From assembly GCA_024707225.1 (NCBI GenBank), contig JANQAE010000002.1:186001-250000 (forward strand): 64,000 bases of DNA, in the 5' to 3' direction. This document shows, one piece after another, positions 42,264 to 53,076 of the stretch (the stretch's first letter is position 1; each line of letters starts with the position of its first letter). The notes under the pieces were generated by a model. That model saw only the letters and a program-made list of their open reading frames with translations. It made no database searches and was not told the origin of the DNA. A program made the position numbers and the translations under genes. Source of the DNA: Dokdonella sp. (lineage in GTDB: Bacteria > Pseudomonadota > Gammaproteobacteria > Xanthomonadales > Rhodanobacteraceae).

Positions 42264-42485
42264 ATGGGTAGTTTCAGCATCTGGCACTGGCTGATCGTTC
42301 TGGTCGTCGTCGCGTTGATCTTCGGCACCAAGCGCCTGCGCAACATCGGCGAGGACGTCGGCAGCGCGATCAAGGGTTTCCGCAAGGGCATGCAGGACGG
42401 TGACGAGCCGCAGGGCCAGCTCAAGGCCGACCCGCCGCCGGCGGCCGCCAAGACCGCCAGCGAGCAGCGCGACCGCGTCGAGTAA
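42264..42485 (+). CDS. tatA: Twin-arginine translocase subunit TatA
   Basis: 73 residues: [20 protein letters not shown], then [20 protein letters not shown] and a polar tail. One membrane span plus amphipathic helix, the pore-forming component of the Tat exporter of folded proteins. The [10 protein letters not shown] hinge is diagnostic. First gene of tatABC. Confidence 0.96.
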   Translation: MGSFSIWHWLIVLVVVALIFGTKRLRNIGEDVGSAIKGFRKGMQDGDEPQGQLKADPPPAAAKTASEQRDRVE

Positions 42486-42494
42486 GGCATCGGC

Positions 42495-42854
42495 ATGTTC
42501 GACGTCGGCTTCGGCAAGCTCGCGCTGATCGCGATCGTCGCGCTGCTGGTGCTCGGACCGGAGCGGCTGCCGCGCGTCGCGCGCACCGCCGGCGCCCTGG
42601 TGCGCCGCGCGCGCAACAGCTGGCTCAGCGTGCGTGGCGAGATCGAGCGCGAGCTGGCCGCCGAGGACATGAAGCGTCAGGTCGAGGAGGCGATGCGCGC
42701 CGGCGACGTCCGCGCCGAGGTCGACGCGGCCGCGCAGACGATCCGCCGCAGCGTCGATCCGGCCGCACCCGTCCCGGCCGCACCGCCCGCCGCGCCGACG
42801 TCCTCCGCCGTCATCGCGCAGGCGCCGTCGCCGGCCGTCGACGAAACCCGCTGA
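42495..42854 (+). CDS. tatB: Twin-arginine translocase subunit TatB
   Basis: 119 residues. MFDVGFGKLALIAIVALLVL, then GPERLPRVARTAGALVRRAR, a charged helix and a Pro/Ala-rich tail. The N-terminal Glu/Pro in LGPERLP is the TatB hallmark. With TatC it forms the receptor for twin-arginine signal peptides. 9 bp after tatA. Confidence 0.95.
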   Translation: MFDVGFGKLALIAIVALLVLGPERLPRVARTAGALVRRARNSWLSVRGEIERELAAEDMKRQVEEAMRAGDVRAEVDAAAQTIRRSVDPAAPVPAAPPAAPTSSAVIAQAPSPAVDETR

Positions 42855-42899
42855 CGCCGGTCCGGCGGCGGCTTCCTTCCCCTCTCTTCTCGCTCTCCC

Positions 42900-43655
42900 A
42901 TGCAAGCCGATCCGGGCCCCGAAGAGGAACAGTCGTTTCTCACGCATCTGGTCGAACTGCGTTCGCGCCTGCTCAAGGCCGTCGCCGCGGTGCTGCTCGT
43001 GCTGGTCGCGCTGCTGCCGTTCTCCAAGCGCGTCTACGCGCTGCTGGCGCAGCCGCTGGTCGAGCATCTGCCGGTCGGCGGCAGCATGATCGCGACCGAG
43101 GTGGCCTCGCCGTTCCTGGTGCCGCTCAAGCTGTGCTTCTTCGTCGCGCTGTTCCTGGCGATGCCGGTCGTGCTCTATCAGCTGTGGGCGTTCGTCTCGC
43201 CGGGCCTGTACCGCCACGAGAAGCGCCTGGCGATGCCGCTGCTGGCCTCGGCGGTCGTGCTGTTCTACATCGGCTGCGCGTTCGCGTACTTCCTCGTGCT
43301 GCCTGCGGTCTTCACGTTCACGACCGGCATCGCGCCCGAGGGCGTCGCGGTCATGCCCGACATCAGTCGCTTCCTCGACTTCGCGCTGATGCTGTTCCTC
43401 GCGTTCGGCCTGTGCTTCGAAGTGCCGGTCGCCCTGATCATCCTGGTCGCGATCGGCGTGGTCACGCCGGCCCAGCTCGCGGCGAACCGCTCCTACGCGA
43501 TCGTCGGCGCCTTCGTCGTGTCGGCGATCGTCACGCCGCCGGACGTGCTGTCGATGCTGATGCTGGCGATCCCGATGTGCCTGCTGTACGAGCTCGGCAT
43601 CCTCGTCGCGCGTGCGATCGTGCGCCGAGCCGCCGAAGCCGACGCCGTCGAGTGA
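42900..43655 (+). CDS. tatC: Twin-arginine translocase subunit TatC
   Basis: 251 residues, six membrane spans. Near the N-terminus FLTHLVELRSRLLKAV includes the acidic/basic residues that contact the RR signal peptide. Further landmarks are FLVPLKLCFFVALFLAMPVV, LYQLWAFVSPGLYRHEKR and the glycine/proline-rich ITPPDVLSMLMLAIPMCLLY (here VTPPD). Third gene of the tat operon. The following stretch holds no gene until 44020. Confidence 0.96.
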   Translation: MQADPGPEEEQSFLTHLVELRSRLLKAVAAVLLVLVALLPFSKRVYALLAQPLVEHLPVGGSMIATEVASPFLVPLKLCFFVALFLAMPVVLYQLWAFVSPGLYRHEKRLAMPLLASAVVLFYIGCAFAYFLVLPAVFTFTTGIAPEGVAVMPDISRFLDFALMLFLAFGLCFEVPVALIILVAIGVVTPAQLAANRSYAIVGAFVVSAIVTPPDVLSMLMLAIPMCLLYELGILVARAIVRRAAEADAVE

Positions 43656-43872
43656 CGGCCGGCCGCAGGCGCGGCGCGTTTCGTTCGGCATGTCCCGTCG
43701 AGAACACGACCCGCCCGAAGCGGGCCGCCGAGGCGTGGCCGGGCCGGCGGCGCGCGGAAGGCACCCCGTTGCCGGTCTTCTGGCACTAGCACGGATGGTC
43801 TTCGCCGGCGCGGCGATGTGTCTTGCATGCGTGGACAGTTACAAAACGTAACAAGTTGATCGGCTCCGATCG

Positions 43873-43886
43873 CCTGTACGTACAGG
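43873..43886. promoter_or_regulatory. Perfect 14-bp palindrome, candidate operator
   Basis: CCTGTACGTACAGG is fully self-complementary. It lies where the -35 element would be relative to TATACT at 43896-43901, about 134 bp upstream of the small regulator-like gene at 44020. A dimeric DNA-binding protein here would block or replace -35 contacts. The consensus of E. coli LexA (CTGT-N8-ACAG) does not fit because the spacing is only 4. Confidence 0.6.
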
Positions 43887-43895
43887 GTCCGCCGA

Positions 43896-43901
43896 TATAC
43901 T
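43896..43901 (+). promoter_or_regulatory. Candidate -10 hexamer TATACT
   Basis: TATACT in GATATACTGC, 9 bp after the palindrome; no good -35 at 16-18 bp, only CTGTAC/CCTGTA inside the palindrome, suggesting activator dependence or operator overlap. Probable start near 43908. Confidence 0.4.
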
Positions 43902-44019
43902 GCCGCGCAGCAATGGATCTGCTCGGCTCGCCGGGCTTCCCGTAGGACGGCAGCCGTGGACGCAGGACACGGGCCCGCCTACCGGCAGCCCGTTGCATTT
44001 TCAGCGACGGTGGATCCCC

Positions 44020-44244
44020 ATGAAGAATTCGAACCTCCCTCCGGAAGACGCCCGCGACGCCTCGCTGCGGGTCTCCAAGCGCATGCGCGACAGCCTCAAG
44101 GCCGCGGCCGCCGTCATGGGCCGGCCGCTGTACGAGGTCACCAACGAGGCGATCAACCACTACCTCGGCAATCTCAAGCTCGGCGATCCGCTGGTCGCGA
44201 TCCGCCGCAGCGGCACGGCACGCACGCGCAACGCCACGCGCTGA
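44020..44244 (+). CDS. Small ribbon-helix-helix-like protein
   Basis: 74 residues. After a polar N-terminus comes ASLRVSKRMRDSLKAAAAVM, then GRPLYEVTNEAINHYLGNLK. The strand (SLRVSKRMRD), helix (SLKAAAAVMG), helix (LYEVTNEAINHYL) order resembles Arc/CopG-type DNA-binding proteins, followed by a basic C-terminus (RRSGTARTRN). ATG 44020 gives the fold a natural N-terminus. It lies behind a perfect palindrome that could be its own operator. No toxin gene is adjacent. Assignment rests on pattern only. Confidence 0.55.
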   Translation: MKNSNLPPEDARDASLRVSKRMRDSLKAAAAVMGRPLYEVTNEAINHYLGNLKLGDPLVAIRRSGTARTRNATR

Positions 44245-44397
44245 TCCCGGCCGCGCGCCCTCCGCCCGCGGCGGCGCAGCGGCTCGTCCGGCGTCCTGGA
44301 CGATCGGCCCGCAACGTCCAGTCCTCCCCTTACCCTCCAAAACCGTCGTGCCGCGCTTGTCGCAGGCGAGCGCGCGCCGTGTGCGGACGCGCGCCGA

Positions 44398-46218
44398 TCA
44401 GTCGATCGGCGGCAATACGGTGCTGACTTCGGCGATCGTCGTGATGCCGCGCGCGATCTGTGCGGCCGCCGACAGCCGCAGCGGCCGCATGCCGGTCGCC
44501 AGCGCCGCCGAGGTCAGCTTGGTCAGGTCCATCTGCGGCTCGATCAGCGCGCGCAGCTTCGGCGTCACGCGCAGCATCTCGTAGAGGCCGGTGCGGCCGA
44601 GAAAGCCGGTCTTGCGGCACTCCAGGCAGCCCTTCGGCGCGAACACGCGCTCGGGCGGCGAGATCTTCCAGCCGTGCGTCAGCGCGGCCCAGGCGGTCTC
44701 GTCGACCGCCTGCTCGGCCTTGCAGTGCGGGCACAGCGTGCGCACCAGGCGCTGCGCGACCACGCCGGTCAGCGTCGACTGGATCAGATAGTTCGGCACG
44801 CCGAGGTCGAGCAGGCGCGTCATCGCGCTCGGCGCGTCGTTGGTGTGCAGCGTGGAGAGCACCAGATGGCCGGTCAGCGAGGCCTGCACGGCCATCTGCG
44901 CGGTTTCCAGGTCGCGGATCTCGCCGACCATGATGATGTCCGGGTCCTGGCGCAGCAGCGTGCGCACGCCGGCGGCGAAGTCCAGGTCGATCGCCGGCTG
45001 CACCTGCATCTGGTTGAACTCCGGCGAGACCATCTCGATCGGGTCCTCGACGGTGCAGACGTTGAGGTCCGGCGTCGCCAGATGCTTGAGCGTGGAGTAC
45101 AGCGTCGTGGTCTTGCCCGATCCGGTCGGGCCGGTCACCAGCACGATGCCGTGCGGGCGCTCGACCATCTCGCGCCAGAGCTTCTCCTCGTCCGGGGCGA
45201 AGCCGAGCTGGCGGAACTCCTTGACGACGATGTCCGGGTCGAAGATGCGCATCACGATCTTCTCGCCGAACGCGGTCGGCATGCTCGAGATGCGCAGCTC
45301 CACCTCGCGGCCGCCCTGCGATCGCGTCTTGATGCGACCGTCCTGCGGGCGCCGCTTCTCGGCCACGTCCATGCGCGCGAGGATCTTCACGCGTGCGGTG
45401 ACCGCGGTCATGACCGGCGTCGGCAGCTCGAACACCTTGTGCATGACGCCGTCGATGCGGAAGCGGATCGGGCTGGTGTCGCGGCGCGGCTCGAGGTGGA
45501 TGTCCGAGGCGCGCTGCTCGAATGCGTACTGCAGCAGCCAGTCGACGATGTGCACGACGTGGCGATCGTCGACGCCGACCTCGCCGGTCTTGCCGAGCTC
45601 GACCAGCTGCTCGAAGTTCAGGATCGCGCGGCCGTCGTGCACGTCGGACTTGGCGTCGCGCGCGCGCTGGATCGAGCGCTGCACGCTCCACCACTCGGCC
45701 AGGTAGCGGTTGACGTCGATCGGGCTGGAGACCACGCGCTGCACGTCCTTGCGCAGGACGTGGGCCAGATCGGCGTGCCAGCGTTCATCGAACGGCTCGG
45801 GCGTGGCGATCACGACCTGCGACTCGGTCACCGCCACCGGCAGGATCCGGTAGCGCTGCGCATAGGCGTGGCTGATCACCTGGGTCGCGGCGGCAACGTC
45901 GATCTTGGTCGGGTCGATCTTCAGATACGGCAGCTGTGCGCGCCGCGCCAGCCACTGCGTCAGCACCTCGACACTGAGCGGCTTCTCCGGCTCGCGCACG
46001 TCGGCCAGCTTGAGATTGGCGATCAGCACCAGCGGATGCAGCTCGGTCAGGCCGCGCGCGGTGCGCACGTCGGCGCGTACGCGCTTGGCATCGGCCTCGG
46101 TGATGACGCCGTCGGCGAGCAGGGCGGCCAGCACATCGTCGAGCTCCAGCCGGCCGCGTGCCCCGAGCAGGCCGTCCTTGCCGCGTTCCGACGGGTTGCG
46201 CTGCGCCTGCGTCGCCAT
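44398..46218 (-). CDS. GspE/PilB-type secretion or pilus ATPase (orphan)
   Basis: 606 residues. The N-terminal MshE/GspE-type domain (about 25-190) leads to [20 protein letters not shown] (VHIEP-like IHLEPRRD), Walker [21 protein letters not shown] near residue 365, Asp-box [10 protein letters not shown], Walker [21 protein letters not shown] and His-box [20 protein letters not shown]. The zinc-binding CPHC and CLEC pair follows. These hexameric ATPases drive type II secretion or type IV pilus assembly. No pilin, GspF or secretin gene is nearby, so the machine it serves lies elsewhere. It is divergent from glyQ. Confidence 0.92.
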   Translation of the reverse strand: MATQAQRNPSERGKDGLLGARGRLELDDVLAALLADGVITEADAKRVRADVRTARGLTELHPLVLIANLKLADVREPEKPLSVEVLTQWLARRAQLPYLKIDPTKIDVAAATQVISHAYAQRYRILPVAVTESQVVIATPEPFDERWHADLAHVLRKDVQRVVSSPIDVNRYLAEWWSVQRSIQRARDAKSDVHDGRAILNFEQLVELGKTGEVGVDDRHVVHIVDWLLQYAFEQRASDIHLEPRRDTSPIRFRIDGVMHKVFELPTPVMTAVTARVKILARMDVAEKRRPQDGRIKTRSQGGREVELRISSMPTAFGEKIVMRIFDPDIVVKEFRQLGFAPDEEKLWREMVERPHGIVLVTGPTGSGKTTTLYSTLKHLATPDLNVCTVEDPIEMVSPEFNQMQVQPAIDLDFAAGVRTLLRQDPDIIMVGEIRDLETAQMAVQASLTGHLVLSTLHTNDAPSAMTRLLDLGVPNYLIQSTLTGVVAQRLVRTLCPHCKAEQAVDETAWAALTHGWKISPPERVFAPKGCLECRKTGFLGRTGLYEMLRVTPKLRALIEPQMDLTKLTSAALATGMRPLRLSAAAQIARGITTIAEVSTVLPPID

Positions 46219-46289
46219 GCCTCGACCTCGGAAAACCCATGTCCGCGGCTATACTAGCGCGCTTTTTCTTCGCAACTGTGAGCCAGTGC

Positions 46290-47194
<905 letters not shown>

Positions 47195-47195
<1 letters not shown>

Positions 47196-49339
47196 TGACC
47201 GGCACCGCTGCGCTGCTGATCGAGCTGGGCACCGAAGAGCTGCCGCCGAAGGCGCTCGACGATCTGGCCGTGGCATTCTTGAATGCGATCAGCGAAGGGC
47301 TGATCAAGCGGCAGATCGATGCGAAGACACACGCGACGTCCGATGGCACGCCGAACCCGGCGGCCTACCGGTCGCCGCGAAGAATCGCCGCCTACATCCC
47401 TGCGGTGGCGCGGATGCAGCCGACGACGACGTCCGAAGTCCTCGGCCCGTATCTCAACATCGGTCTCGACGCCAACGGCGCGCCGACGCCGGCGCTCGTC
47501 GGCTTCGCCGCGAAGAACGGCGTCGCCGTCGACGAGCTGCAGCGCGTCAGCGACGCCAAGGGCGAGCGCTTCGTCGTGCGCCGCGAACGGCCCGGCCGGC
47601 CCACCGCCGAGCTGGTGCAGGAAATCCTCGACGAGGCGCTCAAGGCGCTGCCGATCCCCAAGCCGATGCGCTGGGGCGCGCATGCGTACGGTTTCGTGCG
47701 TCCGGCGCACTGGCTGGTCGTCCTGCACGGCAGCGACGTCGTCGATGCCTCGGTGCTCGGCCTGCGCTCGGGCCGGCAGTCGCGTGGGCACCGCTTCCAC
47801 CATCCGCAGCCGGTGCACGTCGCCGATGCCGATTCGTGGCTCGACGCGCTGCGCGCGGCCAAGGTGCTGGCCGATCCGGCCGAGCGCCGCGCACGGATCC
47901 GCGAGGAGGTCGCGCGCGCCGGCCGCGACACCGGCGGCGAGCCGCGCCTGTCCGACGGCCTGCTCGACGAGATCGCCAATCTCACCGAGTGGCCGGTCGC
48001 GATCGGCTGCACGTTCGAGCGCGCGTTCCTCGACGTGCCGGCCGAGGCGCTGGTCACGACGATGGAGACCAATCAAAAGTTCGTGCCGGTGTTCGGCGCC
48101 GGCGCGCGGCTGACCGAGCATTTCATCGGCATCGCCAACATCGAGTCGAAGGACCCGGCCGAGATCCGCAAGGGCTACGAGCGCGTGATCCGGCCGCGCT
48201 TCGCCGATGCCAAGTTCTTCTTCGACGAGGACCGCAAGCAACCGCTGGAAGCCTATCAGGCCTCGCTGAAGACGGTGACCTATCAGCAGCAGCTCGGCAG
48301 CGTCTGGGACAAGGTCGTGCGCGTGGCCGAGCTGGCGCGCGTGATCGCCAACCGCTGCGGCGTCGATGCCGGCCTCGCCACGCGCGCGCGCGGCGCTCGC
48401 CAAGTGCGATCTGATGACGCGCATGGTCGGCGAGTTTCCGGAGCTGCAGGGCGTCATGGGCCGCTACTACGCGACCGCCGCCGGCGAGGACGCGGCGGTC
48501 GCCGCCGCGCTCGACGAGGTCTACGCGCCGCGCTACGCCGGCGACGCGATCGCGGCCGGTCCGGTCGGCCGCGTGCTGGCGATCGCCGAGCGGATCGACA
48601 CGCTGGCCGGCATCTTCGCGGTCGGCCTCAAGCCCAGCGGCAACAAGGATCCGTTCGCGCTGCGGCGCGCCGCGCTCGGTCTGGCGCGTACGCTGATCGA
48701 GGGCGGCCTGGACCTCGATCTCAAGGCCCAGATCGCCGAGGCGCTCGCGCAACTGCCGGAAACCGCATTCGCGGGCAAGGACGGCAAGAGCGCCGTCGAC
48801 GCGGGCACGCGGCGTGATGCGCTGGCAACGGAGCTCTACGATTTCGTGCTCGACCGCCTGCGCGGCTACTACGCCGATCAGGGCATCGGCGCCGAGGCGT
48901 TCGAAGCGGTGCGCGTGCTGGCGCCGGCCTCGCTGCTCGACTTCGACCGCCGTCTGCGCGCGGTCGTCGCATTCGCCGGACTGCCCGAGGCCGAGGCACT
49001 GGCCGCGCCAACAAGCGTATCGGCAACATCCTGCGCCAGGCCGGTGGCGAGGCGAACGGCGACATCGAGCGCGCGCTGCTCGCCGGCGATGCCGAGATCG
49101 GCCTGGTCGACGCACTGGCCGGTGCCGAGCGCGATGCCGCGCCGCTGATCGGCGAGCGCGACTACGTCGGTCTGCTGCGCCGGCTGGCCGCATTGCGCGG
49201 TGCGGTCGACCGCTACTTCGATGAGGTCATGGTGATGGCCGAGGATCCGGCCGTGCGCCGCAACCGCCTGGCCGTGCTCGGCCGCCTGCGCGCGCTGTTC
49301 CTGCGCGTGGCCGACGTCGCGCTGCTGCAGCGCGGCTGA
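47195..49339 (+). CDS. glyS: Glycyl-tRNA synthetase beta subunit, two frameshifts in this sequence
   Basis: 714 residues when repaired. TAALLIELGTEELPPKALDD, LTEWPVAIGCTFERAFLDVP and TTMETNQKFVPVF lead to FDEDRKQPLEAYQASLKTVT. Near 48380-48395, in a run of alternating C and G, the frame shifts by +1 (an extra base, or two missing), after which KCDLMTRMVGEFPELQGVMG continues, then GLKPSGNKDPFALRRAALGL. Near 49001-49010 one base is lost (GCCGCG(G)CC) and NKRIGNILRQAGGEANGD continues to the stop at 49337-49339. Both repairs restore the family sequence. The beta subunit is essential, so error is likely. ATG 47195 has AAGGAGG 7 nt upstream. Confidence 0.93.
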
Positions 49340-49344
49340 TCCAA

Positions 49345-49364
49345 CCGGCCGATGCCTCGGCCGG
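49345..49364. terminator. Hairpin after glyQS
   Basis: CCGGCCGA-TGCC-TCGGCCGG, a perfect 8-bp stem with 4-nt loop, 5 nt after the glyS stop and before the convergent secreted-protein gene. No T-run; a probable transcript-end structure for either strand. Confidence 0.55.
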
Positions 49365-49484
49365 AGGCAACCGTCACGCCGTGGCTGCGGCGTGCCGGCT
49401 GCGCCCGCGGTATGTCGATCAGGCGAGCCCGGGCCCGGTGGCGCCGCTGCGTCCGAGACCACCGGTCCGCAGCGGCGCGCAGGC

Positions 49485-51866
49485 TCAATCGAATCCGTTC
49501 TGGAAGATCGCCTCGGTGCGGCCGGTGCCCGACAGCGGCAGCTCGGCGCCGACGCCCTGGTCGGTCATGACCATCAGCGTTTCGTTCTGCGGGCCCGGCC
49601 CGATCGGCGCGAAGCGCACCTCGACCGTGCAGCTTTCGCCGGGGCCGAGCATCGGCATGCACAGCATGCCGTCGGCCTGGAACCACGGCAGCACCATGAA
49701 GTTGGAGATCGGCGCAAAACCGCTGCCGGTGTTGCGCAGCGTCACCGTGCGCGTCGCCGTGGTGCCGGTGGCGACGGCGCCGAAGTCCAGGCTCGCCGGC
49801 TCGAACACCAAAGCGGCCGGCTGACCGTTGCCCGAGCCGGTGCCCGAAACCGGAATCTGCGCGATCGCACCCTGCGCGGTCGTCAGCGTGATCGTCGCGC
49901 TGGCGGGGCCCTGCGCGCCCGGCGTGAATTCCAGATCCACCACGCAGACCTGGCCGGCCTGCAGCCACGGACATTCGGTCTCGGACGAGACGCGGAACGC
50001 CGGGTCGGACGAGGAGAAATCCAGATCGGTCAGCAGGCTCGCGCCGACGTTGCGCAACTGCACCATGCGGCGGCCGATGCCACCGACCGGCGTCTGGCCG
50101 AAGTCGACGCTGCTCTCGACGAATCGAACGGCCGGCTCGCGCAGCACGCCGCGGCCTGACAGGCCGATGTCGACCTCGATGACCGGACTCGGACTGGAGA
50201 TGTGCAGTCTCGTCGAGACCGGTGTCACCGCGATCGGCGCATAGCGCACCGTGATCGGGCAGCTCGCGCCGGCGGCGATGAAGTCGCAGGCGGTCGCGTC
50301 GACCAGGAAGCCCGGCGCGTCCGTGTAGACCATCACGAACATCGCCGAGGCGCCGCCGGTATTGGTCACCGTGAACGTGCGCGGTGCGCTGGTCGTGCCG
50401 ATGTCGACGGCGCCGAAGTCGAGCGCGTCCTCCGATACGGTCGCGCCCTGCGGCGGCGGCACCGCCGTGCCGAGCACATTCAGATGCGCGGTCGCGCCTT
50501 CGAGGGTGCTGACGCCCCAGCGGTCGGCGAGCGCTCCGGCCGTGCCGGGCGCATAGCTCAGGACGATCGGGCAGCCCGCACCCGGTGCCAGCGTCACGTC
50601 GCAGGCGCTGGTGTCGGCACTGACGCCGGAGGGCGGCGCGGTGAACGCCAGACCGGTCGCGGCACGCGCGCCGGCATTCTCGAGCGTCACCGTACGCGTC
50701 GCGAGGCTGCCGGTGCGGACCATCTGGAAGTCGACGTCGGCCGGCGAGAAGCGCAGCCGGTCCGGCACCGGATCGCGCAGCGCGACCTTGATGACCTGGC
50801 CCGGCACGTCGACCGTACCGGCATACGCATAGTCGCCGCTGCGATCGAGCGCGAGACTCAGCAGCGGGCTGTCGTCACCGTCCAGCACCAGCGAGTCGGC
50901 GACCGCGAACGTCGTCAGGTTTACCTTGAGCAGGCGCGCCGGCTTGGTCGCGGTGCCGAAATAGGCAAAGGTGCCGGCCGCGTCGATCGCGGCCGCGCCC
51001 AGACCGATCGAGTCGATGCCCATGTGCAGCACCGGGCCCGGCTGGAACGTCGCCAGATCCACCTTGGCCACGTACGGCGCGAAGTTTGGGTTGGAATACG
51101 TGCCGAAGTACGCGGCCGAGCCGTCCGGCGCCATCACCGCCGAGCGGAAGCCGACGACGTGGGGCGGGAACGTGATCATGCCGGCCCACTGGAACGTCGC
51201 CAGATCGATCCGCGCGACGTTGGCCGGCGCGGTCAGCGTGCCGAGGTAGAGGTAGCGGCCGGAAGGATCGATCGTCGCCGACTGCAGGAAATTCAGGCCC
51301 GTCTGCAGATGGCCGACGACCTGCAGCGTCACCAGATCGATCTTGTCGACGCCGCCCTCGTCGGAACTCGTATAGCCGTAGCGTCCCTGCGCATCGATCA
51401 CGAAGGTCTGCGGGTACTCGCCGATCTGGCCGGTGCCGGTCAGCTGCATCGTCGCGAGGTCGACCCTGGCGATCCGCGGGCCGGCGAGGCTCGAATAGAC
51501 CACGTACAGATGCTGACCGGACGGCGCGAGAACGCCGATCGCGCCGTCGGCCGAGTCCACGTCGGTGGCGTAGCTGATTTCGGCGACCGGCTCCAGCGTC
51601 GCCAGGTCGACCTTGATCAGCGGTGCGGGTCGCGTCGGCGTCGCGCTCGTGACGACATAGGCCCAGCGGCCGTCGCCGCTGAGCAGCACGCGCCGCGCAT
51701 GCGGAATGCCGGCGCCGACGTGGATGGCGTCGACGCGTTCCAGCGCGTGCGCGTCGCCACTGCCGAGCAGCGGCGTCAGCAACGTCAGCGCCAGCAACAG
51801 GAGGCCGCCGCGCCAGACGCGCTGCGCCGCGCCTGCGGTCAGCCTTCGAATGAGTATCGTGTGCAT
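49485..51866 (-). CDS. Secreted seven-bladed propeller plus four ASH-type domains, IF-x-x-GF tail
   Basis: 793 residues. Signal segment (GGLLLLALTLLTPLLGSGDA), then about seven YVTN/WD40-like blades with recurring K/R-V/I-DLAT (IKVDLATLEPVAEI, ARVDLATMQLTG, DKIDLVTLQVVG, ARIDLATFQWAG, AKVDLATFQPGP, LKVNLTTFAVAD). From residue about 400 follow four HYDIN/ASH-type 95-residue domains (VDFQMVRTGSLATRTVTLEN, LDFGAVDIGTTSAPRTFTV, VDFGQTPVGGIGRRMVQLR, LDFGAVATGTTATRTVTLR), each with a Cys pair. It ends GTGRTEAIFQNGFD, a tail shared with the RCC1 protein. Probably exported, ligand-binding or adhesive. GGGAG precedes ATG 51866. Confidence 0.85.
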   Translation of the reverse strand: MHTILIRRLTAGAAQRVWRGGLLLLALTLLTPLLGSGDAHALERVDAIHVGAGIPHARRVLLSGDGRWAYVVTSATPTRPAPLIKVDLATLEPVAEISYATDVDSADGAIGVLAPSGQHLYVVYSSLAGPRIARVDLATMQLTGTGQIGEYPQTFVIDAQGRYGYTSSDEGGVDKIDLVTLQVVGHLQTGLNFLQSATIDPSGRYLYLGTLTAPANVARIDLATFQWAGMITFPPHVVGFRSAVMAPDGSAAYFGTYSNPNFAPYVAKVDLATFQPGPVLHMGIDSIGLGAAAIDAAGTFAYFGTATKPARLLKVNLTTFAVADSLVLDGDDSPLLSLALDRSGDYAYAGTVDVPGQVIKVALRDPVPDRLRFSPADVDFQMVRTGSLATRTVTLENAGARAATGLAFTAPPSGVSADTSACDVTLAPGAGCPIVLSYAPGTAGALADRWGVSTLEGATAHLNVLGTAVPPPQGATVSEDALDFGAVDIGTTSAPRTFTVTNTGGASAMFVMVYTDAPGFLVDATACDFIAAGASCPITVRYAPIAVTPVSTRLHISSPSPVIEVDIGLSGRGVLREPAVRFVESSVDFGQTPVGGIGRRMVQLRNVGASLLTDLDFSSSDPAFRVSSETECPWLQAGQVCVVDLEFTPGAQGPASATITLTTAQGAIAQIPVSGTGSGNGQPAALVFEPASLDFGAVATGTTATRTVTLRNTGSGFAPISNFMVLPWFQADGMLCMPMLGPGESCTVEVRFAPIGPGPQNETLMVMTDQGVGAELPLSGTGRTEAIFQNGFD

Positions 51867-52044
51867 GAGGTCTCCCGGGGAGCGACGATGAGGCATTCCG
51901 TGACAGGACGGAATGCGGACGTGACCGGCGGCCGACAGGTCGCGCCGATCGAGTGTGGAAGTACCGCCGCCGCGCCGACAAGCGGCCGCGGCGCCGTGTT
52001 GGCGCCACGGCGCCGATGCGCCATGCGGGCAGCGTGCGCTGCGT

Positions 52045-53076
52045 TCATGCGCCGGGCGTGCCGCCGGCGCGCTGTGCGGCGAGCCAGCCGGCCTGGAACC
52101 GCGTCCGCGCGCCGAGCCGCTTCATCAGAGCGCCGATTCGCCGGTCCAGCGTGCGCGGCGACAGACCGAGCGCGGCCGCGGTGGTCTTGTCGTTGGAACC
52201 GGCCGCCAGCCGCGTCAGCAGCTGCTGCTCGGTATCGAGCGCGCTGCGCGGATCGGCGCCGGTCGCGGTCAGGTCCGCGACCGACAGCGGCGCGGCCTGT
52301 CGCCAGAGCAGGTCGAAGTAGTCGCGCAGCGCCTCGAGCAGCGAAGACGTGCGCAGCAGCAGCACCGGTCCGCCGAGCGCCTCCAGCCGCATCGGGATCA
52401 GCGCCGCGCTGCCGTCGACGATCAGCAGCTTCAGCGACAGGCCCGAGCCTACGCGCACCTCGGCACCGGCCTCGACGCAGGCGCGCACGCGCTCGAGTAC
52501 GCCGGGCGCATCGAACGCCTCCGCATCGATCAGCGTGCGATAGGCGACGCCGCGCGCAAGGCCCTCGATCTCGGCCGGATCGACCGTATGCGGCGGACCG
52601 GTGACGTACGGCGGCTTGTCCAGGCACAGGCATTCGGCCTGCGCGCCGCGCTGCATCTCGGCGATCGTGCGGCGGACGCGGTCCTCGTCGTCGAGTACCT
52701 CGATCGCGTCGTCGCCGGGCGCGACGCGGAACGTCGCCGGGCGGAACTCCTCGATCAGCGCGGCGGCCGCGGCGCCGGCGCGCGCCAGTGCATCGGTCTG
52801 GCGGCGGATCAGCGCTTCGAGCACGAGGTCGGGCGGCACCGCGCGGTAGCGCCGCGGCCGCTGCCGCGAGATCGTGATCAGGCCCTTGGCCGAAAGCTCT
52901 TCGAGCAGGCCGCGCACGCGCGCCGCCGGCACGGCCAGGCGCGCGGCCAGTTCCGGCGCCGAGGCGCCGGTGCTGCGCAGCAGGAGCCGATAGGCCTGCT
53001 CGGCGGCTGCGCCGAGGCCGAGCACCTCGAGCGCCGGAGACGGCGGCCGATTCTCGGCGGCGATCGATTCGGACAT
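52045..53076 (-). CDS. TrmB/LuxR-like two-HTH transcriptional regulator
   Basis: 343 residues. The N-terminal winged helix (AEQAYRLLLRSTGASAPELA, RVRGLLEELSAKGLITISRQ) is of TrmB type. A central domain (about 110-260) reads EVLDDEDRVRRTIAEMQR and contains ECLCLDKPPYVTGPP. The C-terminal helix-turn-helix is LuxR-like: SNDKTTAAALGLSPRTLDRR, IGALMKRLGARTRFQAG. This two-HTH arrangement recalls TrmB-family regulators with LuxR-type tails. Co-directional with the secreted propeller/ASH gene 178 bp downstream, which it may control. Ligand unknown. Confidence 0.82.
   Translation of the reverse strand: MSESIAAENRPPSPALEVLGLGAAAEQAYRLLLRSTGASAPELAARLAVPAARVRGLLEELSAKGLITISRQRPRRYRAVPPDLVLEALIRRQTDALARAGAAAAALIEEFRPATFRVAPGDDAIEVLDDEDRVRRTIAEMQRGAQAECLCLDKPPYVTGPPHTVDPAEIEGLARGVAYRTLIDAEAFDAPGVLERVRACVEAGAEVRVGSGLSLKLLIVDGSAALIPMRLEALGGPVLLLRTSSLLEALRDYFDLLWRQAAPLSVADLTATGADPRSALDTEQQLLTRLAAGSNDKTTAAALGLSPRTLDRRIGALMKRLGARTRFQAGWLAAQRAGGTPGA

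Larger units (their letters stand above)
43656..44019. other. Intergenic region with palindrome and promoter
   Basis: 364 bp between tatC and the ribbon-helix-helix-like gene. The first 150 bp are featureless GC-rich sequence. From about 43838 it becomes A/T-rich, with GTTAC-aaaac-GTAAC, the 14-bp palindrome and a -10-like hexamer listed below. Confidence 0.6.

Noticed and set aside
43873-43886. LexA box
   Set aside because: CTGT and ACAG are only 4 bp apart instead of 8, and the TTAG-N6-TACTA form of Xanthomonadales LexA sites is not present.
48380-48395. Alternating C/G run as a regulatory or Z-DNA element
   Set aside because: It is short, lies within glyS coding sequence, and coincides with a frame slip, so a read error is more likely.
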